This document shows, piece after piece, positions 47,114-57,926 of a DNA stretch of 64,000 nucleotides; within the stretch, counting starts at the first letter, position 1, and the number at the start of each line of letters is the position of its first letter. Where the stretch lies: NCBI GenBank assembly GCA_036435485.1, contig CM071600.1, forward strand, positions 158,174,546 to 158,238,545. The letters are read 5' to 3'. The notes under the pieces were generated by a model that saw nothing but the letters and a program-made list of their open reading frames with translations, did no database searches and was not told where the DNA came from. The DNA comes from Saposhnikovia divaricata. Taxonomy: Eukaryota > Streptophyta > Magnoliopsida > Apiales > Apiaceae. The position numbers and the translations under genes are program-made.

Positions 47114-47251
47114 GATTCTAGTGTTGAGAAGATAATTAGTCTTCTGTTTAACCACTGTGAAATTGAGGATGAAGGCATCCGCAATATTGTATCTGAGATC
47201 CTAGGTAAAATCGCCCTTATGATGCTAGCAAAACTTGTTCCCGAACTAAAG
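47114..47251 (+). pseudogene. CAND1: Captured CAND1 exon fragment
   Basis: 46 codons between acceptor-like ATCCAG and donor GGTATTATC: DSSVEKIISLLFNHCEIEDE, then GIRNIVSEILGKIALM and AKLVPELK. From memory of the family this is the exon of cullin-associated NEDD8-dissociated protein 1 that reads SSVEKI...LLFNHCE...EGVRNVVAECLGKIAL...KLVPAL. CAND1 exchanges substrate receptors on cullin-RING ubiquitin ligases. Only one HEAT-repeat segment of a protein of about 1,200 residues is present, and substitutions such as ECLG to EILG show drift. It is in frame and has splice-like borders. Confidence 0.8.
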
Positions 47252-47438
47252 GTATTATCTGGAATACTGCATCTATTAGTACAATGATTAAATTTGTAGC
47301 TGTAATTTATTACATATACTGAATTGATATTAAGGAATCAAAACTTATGTCAATAATCATTCCGGTGAAGAATGATCACCTCTCCTGCTGTGTACTCTCC
47401 TCGTACAAAAGATGTTAACTGTCTTCTATTAATTTTAG

Positions 47439-47489
47439 GAAATGGAGCAGCTCCGAACTGCATTACTAAAGCAAGTTCTTAAGGTTGAG
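47439..47489 (+). pseudogene. Unidentified exon-like fragment
   Basis: Bounded by TTTTAG and GAG|GTGAAT; reads EMEQLRTALLKQVLKVE in one frame. It could be an exon of a third captured gene or part of the CAND1 locus. I do not recognise it. Confidence 0.35.
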
Positions 47490-47837
47490 GTGAATCTCTG
47501 TCCATTCTACTGTTACTAGTCTATCTAGGGTATTATTTTGTGTGTTTTTGTAAATGGAATCAAAGCGTTTTTATGTGTGAGAATTTAATGATTTTTCTCT
47601 CATCGTTTATGTGGTTTTGGAGTTGCTCAATTTTCTCACCTGTAGTGATTTCTCAATTTCTTATTATATATCTGTATAAAATAACACCTACTGCTCTTGG
47701 TTGTTTATCGAATATAATATATACAACTGTAGCAATTTTTAGCATACAACGTTTTTACATACTAATTTTAACTAGGAAATATAAATTTTCTACAGAATCA
47801 GTCCTGGTCGAATTAACTACCATCATCTAGTCTAGAT

Positions 47838-47919
47838 GACCGAAACTTGAGCTTGAGCATGTTATAAGATAAGCATAGGACTGAAACTTGAGCTTGAGCA
47901 TGTTATAAGATAAGCATAA
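47838..47919. repeat. 41-bp tandem duplication
   Basis: GACYGAAACTTGAGCTTGAG with the following 21 bases occurs twice in a row, starting at 47838 and 47879, with one difference. Lies inside the CACTA element. Confidence 0.9.
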
Positions 47920-48562
47920 TCCATTAGTATTCACTTGCAAGAGGATATCTAAGGATTGAACCTGAAACAGGCCCTTGTCATAATGGTGTGCACTGTTCAG
48001 CATCCATAAAATTAAATTTTTTATTTTCTGCTTTATCTCTGGTATAGTCTGATGTAGGCTTCAGTAAGGTGTTTTTTTTATCTGTAAGCTTGTCATAATT
48101 GTGCAAATCTGTAAACTTTCGATTGTAACAGGTAAAATATTAAGTCTTACTGCACTACTTTGTAAGATCCAGGCCAGGTGGGAAGGAAAAGTCCCTACGG
48201 ACGTCTGCTTCTTCATCTTCTTTGTTTAATTATTGCTTCAAAGTTATTTGTATGTATATAGCTTGCGTACAAGTGTCCCTCAGCTGTGCTTGCAGGTTAG
48301 AGCCTTAGTTGATTTTTATATGTATGTAGTCAGCTACACTATTTTCAGTATAGTCAGTTATTTGTATGTATTTTTATCTTTATTTAAGATGCTTAATCTT
48401 TTAACCTGTTTGGGATTCATTGCAGTGGAGCGAATTACTGTAGTGATTTTAGGATTGTCATTATAGTGGAGTGAATTACTGTCGTGGTATTACACCTAAC
48501 TTTGAACTCTTGGCTCCTTTTTTTAAACCTCGGATCTTAATAATTTTCTATTACAATACAGG

Positions 48563-48792
48563 TTCAGGGATTCAAATTTGATTCAGAGGGTGAATATGTG
48601 AGGCAATGGCTGCCTGAGCTAGCAAGAATGCCCTCTTCGATAAAGAAGCAGACAACTTGCAGCAGGACTTCCTTTTCGGTTCCACAATCCTGTTCACTAT
48701 CTTCTGATCTAAAGCAGCCATGCAATGTAGAAATAGATACGGAGGATGGTTCAAGAAATAGATACGTTGTTAGTAATTACTTTTTATTGTAG
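48563..48792 (+). pseudogene. CRY2: Captured cryptochrome 2 fragment
   Basis: After an acceptor TACAATACAG comes VQGFKFDSEGEYVRQWLPEL ARMP, the segment before the FAD-domain end of plant cryptochromes (family form: YDPEGEYVRQWLPELARMP, then TEWIHHPWDAP). Instead of TEWIHHPW the frame goes directly to SSIKKQTTCSRTSFSVPQSC, which resembles the C-terminal tail of CRY2 (FFVSQSCSL in Arabidopsis). So about 100 or more residues between photolyase-homology end and tail are missing. The frame stays open to the TAG at 48790. CRY2 is a blue-light receptor; this piece cannot bind FAD. Confidence 0.75.
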
Positions 48793-48966
48793 AAGATGTA
48801 ACTTGGAGCTAAGACTCCAACGTTGTATAGCTTGTTGGTTTATCACTGGATGATGTTGTTAGATTATTTTATTGGCGAATGAAAATAGGATTTGCATTGT
48901 GGTTGGTTTTATTTTGCTGGGAAATGCAACAATAAAATTGTATATTTTTTTTTATTACATAAAGAT

Positions 48967-49020
48967 GTGGGTCCCACATATGAGCCCCACCTAGATGTGG
49001 GGCCCATATGTGGGCCCCAC
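48967..49020. repeat. GC-rich palindromes in CACTA 3' subterminal region
   Basis: 10-base arms GTGGGGCCCA (48997-49006) and TGGGCCCCAC (49011-49020) around a 4-base loop, with a second, imperfect copy at 48967-48990. Could fold into a strong hairpin. Confidence 0.85.
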
Positions 49021-49969
49021 AGTTGTCCCTGTGCAAAATTATATCATCTATTGTAACACACAAACTATGTTGCTGTAGAGTGTTTAAGATGTTGCTATAG
49101 AGGTCTTTAGTAACCGCATTTGCCATGTACCATAGGTTGTTTTTGATGTTACCTTTGATACCTATAGTTACTGTTGAGAACCTAACACGGCTGAAGTGTT
49201 ACCATAGCCATATTTTGGCCTATAGCAACTTTAAACAGGGTCTATGGTAACATAGTTTTGGGGTTGCTATAAGCAATCTATGGCGTAGTGGTAATATCGA
49301 AAATAGAATTTAGAAAAGATTTTATAAGAATCCCCAGTTTTAGTTACGTATCGAATCATAGAATCCGGTCACTGGATAGTATGACGTATAGAACTAGTTT
49401 TCGCACGTTCCGGAACACATAGATACCTTGTTGAGTAAAGACTTAACGAGGGACGTAAACTAGCCCCCATCGAACCATCGAACTATAGAAGCCGTGTCAC
49501 TGTCATAGTGTGGCCGTAATTTAGAACTGTGGGAATAAAATGTGATTTTACTGTTAAGATTCTTTTATCGATTTACAGTTTTAGAACTTTTGTGTTTTTT
49601 TTAAATTATTATTTTGAGCCGTCGCCGATAGTTACTTGCTGGGCTTTGCAGCTCATTGTTTTAATATGTTTCAGGTTTGGACTTTTGGAAGCTTTTTAAG
49701 ATTAAGGATTTGAACTGTATGATTTTTGTGCTACCTGATTTAGATGCATTTATTGAAGGGATTTATCGCATTATAGAATAATTTTAGTTTTTTTATTGGA
49801 CATTGATTATTGAATTTGTGTAGTTGCGTCTCTACTTTTTTGTTTTAGATTCTTCAGTTGACTTTTGGTTTGTCTTTCGCTGAATTTGGCTTTATTCAAT
49901 AAAGAATTGTATTTTATTTTAGTTGAGAATTTAAAATAATAGTCCGAAAATTTGGGTTTTTACAGTAGA

Positions 49970-50327
49970 GGTGACCGGCGGTGGTGGGTGTCACCGGAAA
50001 TTGTGCAGAGGGGGCGGGAGTGGCGAGCGAGGGGAGAAGAGGGAGATTGACGGGGGAGGAACAGGGAGAGATTGAGAGATGGGTTAAGAGAGGCAGAGAG
50101 ATTGTAGTAAAGAGAGAAAGAGATAGGGCGGAGGGAAAGAAAGACGGTGGGGAGAGAGAGAGAGGAGGACGAGGAGAGGGAGGAGAGAGTAGAGAGAGGG
50201 GTACGAGATGAGAGATTGAGACAAAGAGATGAGAGATTGAAGAGAACAAGAGATTGAGGGAGGGCGAGAGATTGAAGTCGGGAGAGAGAGATGGAATTGA
50301 AGAGAGAGAGAGAGAGAGAGATTGCGA

Positions 50328-50385
<58 letters not shown>

Positions 50386-51395
50386 GGAGGTCGGAGGTGG
50401 AGCAGCCGCCGGTGCCGCCACTGCGTCCGGTCGGTGGCCACCCGACGGTGGTGGTGGTGTTAGATACATACATGTATGTAAGTATAATATGAATATTTTA
50501 TTGATAAAGAAATGGATGTGATAAAATATGAATTATAATAAGAAAATTTGTTCTTAAAAGAAGAAAAGAAATTGATATATTTTGTGGTTGTTAATTGATT
50601 TGATGGATATGTTGGAAGTATTAACAAAAGAGAAAAAATGAGAATAAAATGGTGGTGATTTTAGTTACTAAAAATAAAATAGGATTATTAAAGTGATTTA
50701 AAAGAAAGAAATGCACTTGATTTATTTGGTTGATTATTAAAATGGAAGAGAAATTAGAAGTTAGTGGGATTAATAAAATTAGGATTATTTTAATAGAATA
50801 ACATTTTTCTAAAGTTGAAAATAATATTTATGGATTTAATTTTTGAATAAAAATAGATTCTTGAGTTATTTGTTTTGAGAATAAATAGAGATTAATATTA
50901 TTATTCCTCTAAAACGGACGTAATTAAATTAGATAATTTTAGAGAATCGTAGAGAATTCATAATAGCTAATTTATTTTTAAAAGTGCGTTTTAAATAATT
51001 TATTAAAATTTTAGTGAATAATTAGGAATAATTAAAGACTTTCTAAACGAAAATTTCCCGTACGAATAAGTAAAGTGAGAATTCCCCGTAATATTGGTAG
51101 TTTCATTAGAGAGATGACATAAATTACGTACTATTAAAACTTATTAGGTAAACGATTAGAGCCTCCATTTAAGGTCGAATAAATTATATAGAAATTTCGT
51201 TAGTACGACTTGAAGAGCCGAATAAAATTGTGTGAATATATCTCAAAATTATATTTTTCGAAATTACTTGATTATCGATAACATGTTTACTAAAATCATT
51301 TTGATAAATTATTATAGAAATTCTTTCTGAGAATTGAGACTTTCGCTCGCGGGTAACGCTTTTTATTATTCGATAGAGTTTAACATCGAGACAGA
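49970..51395 (+). repeat. LTR C, middle part
   Basis: Continues 34854 across LTR D. GC-rich GGTGACCGGCGGTGGTGG, then a GA-rich stretch, then AT-rich sequence. It ends where the LINE inserted: AACATCGAGACAGA before and after. The Ser/Leu-rich and Glu/Arg-rich frames at 49914-50473 come from the (GA)n. Confidence 0.6.
50300..50380. repeat. (GA)n microsatellite
   Basis: Two nearly pure GA runs, 50300-50320 and 50331-50380, separated by ATTGCGAGCA. Confidence 0.95.
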
Positions 51396-51396
51396 T

Positions 51397-52964
51397 GGTT
51401 TGAATATAGGAATTATTCGAACTTTATGGGCTTCTTTGAAAAGTTAAACCTTAGAATGTTTTACAAGATTTATGAGTGATGGATCTTTACCAGTAGGACT
51501 CAATTCCTATTTTTTAGCTCTTATACCAAAGGTGGTTCCCAAGTTGGTTACTGAATTTAGGCCGATCAGTCTTATTAATTCAACGGCCAAAATCTTTGCC
51601 AAAGTGCTTGCTGAGAGGTTAAAACAGGTGATTAAAAAGTTGGTCTCGGAAAATCAATTTGGCTTTATTCAAGGAAGACAACATGCGGATAGTATTCTTC
51701 TTGTAAATGAAGTGTGTCATAGTTTGAAAGCGTGGAAAACATCAGGTTTGATCTTTAAAATAGACTTCGAGAAGGCTTTTGATTCTATTTCATGGGAATT
51801 TCTATTTGGATTAATGGGAAAGATGGGTTTCGGAAGCAAATGGATCCAATGGGTGAGGGATTTCTTGATGAGCTCTAGAATTTCAGTTCTAGTAAATGGC
51901 TCTCCAACGAAGGAATTTGCACCTTCTAGAGGGCTTAGACAAGGCGATCCACTCTCACCACTATTATTTAATTTGGTTGTGGAAGTTCTGAGTAAAATGA
52001 TTGAGAAAGGGGTCCAACTAGGTATTTTTAAAGGGATAAAATTAGGTGATTATGAAAAACCCTTGACACATCTTCAATTTAAAGATGATACGATTATTTT
52101 TGTTGAAGATCGAGTTGAGTCTATTCTATCCCAGAAGAGAATCCTTTTCTCTTTCCATTTGTTAACAGGGCTGAAAATTAATTTTTCAAAGAGTATGTTA
52201 TATGCAGTTGGGAGAGGAGAGGAGATGTTAATACAGGGAGCAAGTATCCTTGACTGTGCAATTGGTTCATGGCCAATTAATTACTTGGGAGTGAATATAG
52301 GGATCTCCCCAAGAAAACAATTATTCTGGGATCCATTAATTACAAAGATACAAAATAAATTGGTCAATTGGAAGTGTGATAGCTTGAATATGGCTGGGCG
52401 TTTGGTTTTACTTAAGGCAACGCTGGATAGTTTGCCGATATATTGGTTCAATACGTTCCTAATGCCAAAAGGTGTTTGTAATAGAATTGACAATATAAGG
52501 AGATCTTTCTTATGGGGGGAATTTAAGGATCAGGGAGTTAAAGTCAAGAAGCTTCATCTTGCCAATTGGGAGTTGGTCTCTCTACCGAAAGATCAAGGAG
52601 GTCTAGGAGTGTCAAACTTAGGGAACAGAAATAAGGCAATTTTGCGGAAGTGGTAGGCTCGTTGGGAGGGGGACAGAGATACTTTATGGAATAAATATGT
52701 GACGTCCAAATATGGTTGTTCGGTAAGTTCTGGGCTAAACAATACATTAATGGGGAAAAATATTTCAGATATATTCTCTGGAATATTGAAAATAAACATG
52801 GAGGAAGGTTTTAATTATAATCTTTCAAGGGAGAATTTTAGGTGGCATATCAGAGATGGAAATAAAGTGTTGTTCTGGGAAGATTACTGGCAGAATGATG
52901 AGAGGTTAAGTATTACTTTCAATAGATTGTATGCTCTATCAAGAATGAAGAACGTATCAGTTTG
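51397..52964 (+). pseudogene. LINE ORF2: reverse transcriptase
   Basis: RT domain: LNSYFLALIPKVVPKLVTEF, RPISLINSTAKIFAKVLAERL, NQFGFIQGRQHADSILLVNE, KIDFEKAFDSISW, PSRGLRQGDPLSPLLFNLVV, and the catalytic box read as LQFKDDTIIF, where L1 elements usually have FADD; the two Asp are present. Then INYLGVNIG and the C-terminal thumb/connection. TAG at 52654-52656 (after ILRKW) interrupts the frame, which continues as DTLWNKYVTSKYG and is broken by the LTR at 52965. An earlier in-frame TAA lies before TLECFTRFMSDG. The first part of RT is absent. Confidence 0.9.
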
Positions 52965-53190
52965 TGTGACGCCCCCAGATCCGGGGTCGGAGATCTAGGC
53001 GCTCACGGTCCATTTTCCATTAATAACATACCTGTCCTTGCACATAATATATAAAACAGCCATCGACCCCACAATAAACTCACACCGCACACACACACAC
53101 ACAGGTTAGAGTCTCAGAAACGTCACACAATTGATTAAGCAGAAGTAAAAGTTTCAGAGTTATTACAGACCGAATTAAATAGCATTTATG

Positions 53191-53394
53191 CTACCAGCAA
53201 CACTTCGATAAGAAGCGGAGTTGGCGGCTTGAATGTTTGTTACGGTACACTACTTTGCACAGGTCATACTTATAAATAAAATGTACTAACAAAAGTTGCC
53301 AACCAATCCGGCTAATGGGGCCTACCGGTGGAATCTCAACTGCTGCCTCGGGTCTAGTCACCTGCTTTCGGGCAGTCTGTCTGGGTCTTGCCAT
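53191..53394 (-). CDS. Small LTR ORF, third copy (H3-tail-like)
   Basis: 67 codons, starting MARPRQTARKQ and ending SKCCW; same length as the copies at 1856 and 11743, with a few substitutions (for example LVHF for LVRF) and no break. Confidence 0.45.
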   Translation of the reverse strand: MARPRQTARKQVTRPEAAVEIPPVGPISRIGWQLLLVHFIYKYDLCKVVYRNKHSSRQLRFLSKCCW

Positions 53395-53403
53395 TTCTCT
53401 TAG

Positions 53404-54615
53404 CTGTTGTGTTTGTAAATTTGAAAACAAGCAAGAGTGAGCAACTATAGCTCAGCAAGAAATATATGTATACGGTAAGCAATATAACATTACATATGTT
53501 TAGCAGTTATTAAACTCGTTTGTATCAATCAGTTATAAAATCACTTGTCAATGTTGATAAATTTCGAAGGTGCACCAATACGTGCCCTTGTTTTCAAAAT
53601 AAACTTGCAGTTCTAGATACTGCATAGAGTCAACATCTTTCTCATCAAAATAGAACACTATCAGCAACTTGGCACATAAGCCTAAGAAGCAGTGTCAGAG
53701 CATTTTCCAAAATGGAGGAATGGGACTTAAAGAAAACATAAAACCTGACAGGGATTGACGATGATCAGTCGCCACATCCAAGTCCAATAATCCGCGGGTC
53801 TTCTCTACCGGTAGAAGGATAGAAACTACATCCGTAACTATCCCCAGGTGAAAACTACATCCGTAATCACCCTCGATGAAAACTACATCCGTAATCATCC
53901 TTCGGCAACACCTGGGCCTGAATATTGATGGACCGCCTGGCTCACGGCCGCTTACAAATCCCGGGAATCGTTCGTCAACGGTTCCCACACCTGCCAGAGT
54001 CCCTTTTTCTTTTCTTTTAAAAACTTTATTTTGATTGAAAACTGAGTAGTTGAGGTCCGACATCAGTCGACCGATGATTCTTGAAATCATGCAAGAAGCA
54101 AACCTGACCGGGGGTTTTCGAAAATGTTTTGAGTTCGAAAGAGTTCGAGTTTGAAAGTGCTAAAGGTATCTTGGATTAGCTTTGTCTTTAAAATAATGAA
54201 CAATAATAAATAAATGATAATTTAAGATTTAATATTAATAATTAATTAAATAATTATTTAATTAAATAAGCTTTTAATCCAAGATAGGTATTTTGAGTAT
54301 TTACGAAGATATAAAAATAATTACTTGAGTATACAATACTCCCCGAATGACCCTTCGGGTTTTCGCAATTTAATTATGATATAATAATATACCGCTCCCC
54401 GGTCAATAGTATATACGGACCGCTACGACCTCTATTGCTAGAGTCGTTGTCCGAAGAAAACATTTCATTCTAAGTTCAAGGGGTGCAAACATATATGTAC
54501 TTATACATCTCAATTTCATCGATACTTCGATAAACATAAATATTTGATATGATTGAAAACTACAAACACAACAGTGAAAGTCCTTGTATATGTAAGTTTT
54601 GAAAAGTAAACTTGC
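53404..54615 (-). other. Putative leader intron in solo Tekay-A LTR
   Basis: Donor AAG|GCAAGT at 54615, acceptor ACAACAG with exon resuming at 53403. As in the LTR at 1632. Confidence 0.4.
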
Positions 54616-56449
54616 CTTGGTGAGGTTGGGGTGGTCGAGCTTGCGGAGTGGAACGATCTATACATAATCAATAGCCGATCGTTAGTAACTTAGCAATATC
54701 TCTTTAATTGCGGGGTTTTAGGTGGTACAAAATTAACTTAATGACTTCGTCTTATGACACTCTAGCCCCACTATAGGTTCATGTCACCACTCGATTGCGC
54801 TCGTCACTTATTCGACTTAATTTGGTTACCATATCCGAATCATATCCATTACCCCTAAAATTACACTCCACTTACGACTTTTTCCCTTGCGCAAATTTTA
54901 ATCTAACATTTTTATAAAATTGAAAAGTACATATTTTAATCCAATTCTTTTTGGGTAGCCTTCCTCACTGCATTTACTAGCTTCTCTAATTTTTCCATGA
55001 TCCTACATAAATTTTTAGGGGTTTAAACAAGGTTCACAAGGGGACCATTTAGTGCAGTCCGGATTCCAGAAACACATTTCACTTCTCAGGCCATAACTCA
55101 AAATCTATACATCACCTAGTCATGAACCTTATATTTCTGGAAACTAAATTCAAATACCCTTCCAACAATATATATTAGGACTTCAGGGGACAAGATTTAG
55201 GGGTTTAAAACCCTCCTACAAGACAGTACAAGTTCCTGGAAAAATACTCAGCATGCTTTTACACTTAACCAACCAAGAATCTTACATACACATCACAACC
55301 ATCATCTAAACCACCAAGATCATACTTTATAACATACATGGAGTTACATACACTAACCACAAGATTAAAAATCACAACCACAACACTTAAACTCAAGATC
55401 TACATCATCCATCACTTATATGTCCAAGATTCACACTAATAATCATGGATCTAACATTAAACATCACAAATACTACATGGCCAAGAGGGGTTAGGGTTTT
55501 TATACCTTCTTGAGTATCTAGGAGCCTTGGTTATGCCTTACAAGTCTCAAGAACACCTTGGATGAGCTCCTACAATCCTTACAACTCAAGATCTAAAAGA
55601 AAACTCAACATTGTTACTATTCAACAAAACTTCAACAATTTATATCTTGAAAACTAATGGATGAAAAGGGTTGGAATTCATAGTATACCTTCCTTATATG
55701 ATGTAGAGTGCCTAGGATTTTTGCCTTGAATTAAGAGTGAAGAGAAGGGGAAGAAAAGAATTTTTCTTCCCCTTGTTTCTTGTTTGGCCGAGAGCAACAA
55801 TGGCAAAGGGGGGAGGAGAGAGTTTTTGTTTTTGCTTCTGGTGTTGGTTGATTAAAGTGTAAAGTGTTGGGATGTATTAATTGTGTGTATATGTATCACA
55901 TGGTACAAGCCTAGTGTCTAGACCACCATACCCTCTTGTCTCCTTGGAAAAGGTACCAACTAGTTACTATTCCTCTTGTCAACTTTGTATTACTAGTTTG
56001 CCTTCCTAACTACTTAGTTGCATGGGACTTGCATGCAATATCATTCCTTGTATCATCATTCTTCCACCAATGCTTGTCACTTAATCTTTAATTCGTATCG
56101 TATCTTAATTAATTTCTCGTAATAATATTTTGTCGCGTAGAGACTTCCCTTGTAATTCCTTAAGTACTTAATTGTATGAATTCCTCGAATATCCATAATT
56201 CCTCGTCATAATTCCTAATACATCTTTTAATACTCCATTAACTCTCAAGTCCCAAGTTTTATAAATCTTACTAACAATAAGATTCTTGCCTTCAACAATC
56301 TTCCCTTTATCTTTCATAGTGAATGTAACAACATAGTTTCTCAGACAATCAATTCCATTAAACAACAGGGATGACTAGAAAGGTTCCAAATTGACAATGT
56401 CACATGATATTATATAAAAGAAAATATTACAAAAATTAGGGTTCTTACA

Positions 56450-57663
56450 GTTACAGAGTTCTGTAATGTTTAGCTTTGCCCTTAAACACATGTTAATACG
56501 TTATGGTGTAGAGACTTACGTGCTTGAGAATTGGAAGATTCTCTAAAATTGAATGAGATTATAAATGAAGTAATATTTCAGCAAAGGGAGGATTCTCTAG
56601 TGTGGAGGCATTTTGGAAAAGCTTTTTGAGTAAAAGATAGCAGAAACTTTCTTATAGGAGAAGCAATAAGAGGTGGGCCAGTGTGGAAAAAAATTTGGAA
56701 AAATAAAGCTCCACCAAAAATTTTGTTATTTATGTGGAAGCTAGAGCAGAAAATACTACCAACAAGAGTGTTGTTAGCTTCAAGGATGGGTAACAGAATT
56801 TCTGATTTATACTGCCCGTTTTGTAGAGTGTTAGAAGAAACCCAGGACCATTTAATGTGGTCATGTAGTTTTACAAAGGAAGTCTGGAAGAAGGTTTTTG
56901 GCTGGTGGGGATTCTCAAATAGGTTCAACAATGTAAGCAATCTGCAGGTATGGGAATGGTTAATATAGTGTAAAAATTCTTCACTACAAGTATGCTGGGG
57001 TTTATCGTTGTTGTCCACACTTTGGTCGTTGTGGTTATGTAGAAATTTGGTTGTTTTTGAAAGGAAAAGCTCTGATGTTAATGGGGTGGTATGGTTAATC
57101 AAGGTTTGAGCTTGGAAATGGGCTCAAGCGTGTAAAATTTTATCTGAATTTACAAGAAACTTGTGGGATGTAAATCCTGCAGGAGCTGTGTTGAACTCAC
57201 AAAGGCCTAGTTCAACGCACATAAAAAATTTTGTCGACGCTTCAGGATACTCAGATGGGGCATTTAAGGTACTAAACAACGGAGTAGTCAAAGCAGGAAT
57301 CGGAGGTTTTTTGAAAGATAAGCATCAGAACCTAGTGTATATCTTTTCAGGGCCTACTGAAGCTCTCAGTCCCTTGCAAGCAGAAATTAAAGCATTTTCT
57401 TATTTGATCAAGGCAGTAGAAGATTCACAATGGAAGGAGAAGAATATTTTGTTTCATGTAGATAGTGAGGAAGTTCTCAGATTCATCGCCAAAATTAGAG
57501 CTGGATTATCTTTAGATCACTGCTCTCTCGATGGTGGTCTAGTTAGGTTTTGCCAGAAAAGCAATTATCACTTTAAGCATGTTAATAGAAGTGATAATTC
57601 AAGAGCTGATGACTTAGCTTCGCAAGGCTTAAGAAGACATCAATTAATCCAGGGGTGGTATTA
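56450..57663 (+). pseudogene. LINE ORF2: zinc-binding segment and C-terminal RNase H
   Basis: After the solo LTR: PVWKKIWKNKAPPKILLFMW and LYCPFCRVLEETQDHLMWSC (zf-RVT type, CPFC...HLMWSC). Then, after stops at 56966 and near 57106, an RNase H domain: DASGYSDGAFKVLNNGVVKA, LSPLQAEIKAFSYLIKAVED, FHVDSEEVLRFI, and HVNRSDNSRADDLASQG at the end. This is the plant/archaeal-type RNase H that some plant L1 elements carry at the C-terminus. The frame is the same throughout, so only point mutations separate the open pieces. Confidence 0.9.
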
Positions 57664-57912
57664 AATAAGGCTAGTTGATGAAAAACAGGAGCAACAGCAA
57701 AATATTTGGCAAGACATGGGACAAAAAAAGAATGGAAAAAGATGGTCTGTTTGTTTGTTTATGTGCTGGTAAGTGAAGAGTTAGTAGTGTCAAGCTAATT
57801 TATATGGTACATATTAGTTTGTTGGGTGGAAGTTGTAGTGGTCTCTGGGCAAGTTATAATCTCTTGTAATGGTCTATTTCATTCTAATGAAATGCTTTTA
57901 CTTCTCAAAAAA
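57664..57912 (+). other. LINE 3' untranslated region and A tail
   Basis: Noncoding, ends TCTAATGAAATGCTTTTACTTC and A8. No ORF. Confidence 0.8.
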
Positions 57913-57926
57913 AACGTCGAGACAGA

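Larger units (their letters stand above)
45987..49290 (+). mobile_element. Non-autonomous CACTA transposon carrying host gene fragments
   Basis: Starts CACTACGCCATA and ends TATGGCGTAGTG: 12 perfect terminal inverted bases, with looser similarity for about 30. The 3-bp target duplication gta is at 45984-45986 and 49291-49293. CACTA termini and a 3-bp duplication are diagnostic of the CACTA/En-Spm superfamily. Subterminal regions are filled with GTGTTACC/GGTAACAC-like motifs (46028-46170 and 49080-49260). No transposase. The interior holds exon-like fragments of CAND1 and cryptochrome 2, so this is a Pack-CACTA type element. Confidence 0.93.
45893..49674 (+). other. Putative leader intron of LTR D (interrupted by CACTA)
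   Basis: Donor AG|GTAAGT at 45893, acceptor ATGTTTCAG at 49672-49674. The only Tekay-type LTR of the window with a GT rather than a GC donor. The CACTA element lies inside this interval. Confidence 0.35.
34855..49964 (+). repeat. Solo LTR D, interrupted by Tat B and CACTA
   Basis: TGTAACATCC to GGTTTTTACA with the 5-bp duplication gtaga. Its own sequence is 34855-35425, 45361-45983 and 49294-49964, about 1.87 kb. No internal genes of its own, so a solo LTR. Orientation follows from the donor AG|GTAAGT at 45893, the acceptor TTTCAG at 49674 and the GCTGGGCTTTGCAGCTCA motif that also precedes the acceptor in LTRs B, C and E. Confidence 0.8.
52965..56449 (-). repeat. Solo Tekay-A LTR (3485 bp) inside the LINE
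   Basis: Nearly identical over its full length to the LTR at 1632-5110, ends TGTGACGCC and GGTTCTTACA. The flanks gtttg and gttac agree in three of five bases; the LINE frame reads on across it. No internal region, so a product of LTR-LTR recombination. Confidence 0.93.
51396..57912 (+). mobile_element. 5'-truncated plant LINE (L1 clade) with RNase H
   Basis: ORF2 remains only from the reverse transcriptase on; no ORF1 or endonuclease. 3' end: TAATGGTCTATTTCATTCTA and a short A run at 57907-57914. The target duplication AACRTCGAGACAGA is at 51382-51395 and 57913-57926, with one mismatch. Interrupted by a solo Tekay-A LTR at 52965-56449; read across it, the coding sequence resumes (AACGTATCAGTT, then ACAGAGTTC). 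Several in-frame stops. Truncated at the 5' end, as usual for target-primed insertion. Confidence 0.92.

Noticed and set aside
46576..48830. An intact cryptochrome or CAND1 gene
   Set aside because: Only one exon-sized piece of CAND1 and a short internally deleted piece of CRY2 are present, within a transposon.
49914..50521. Ser/Leu-rich and Glu/Arg-rich proteins
   Set aside because: Translations of the (GA)n microsatellite in LTR C.
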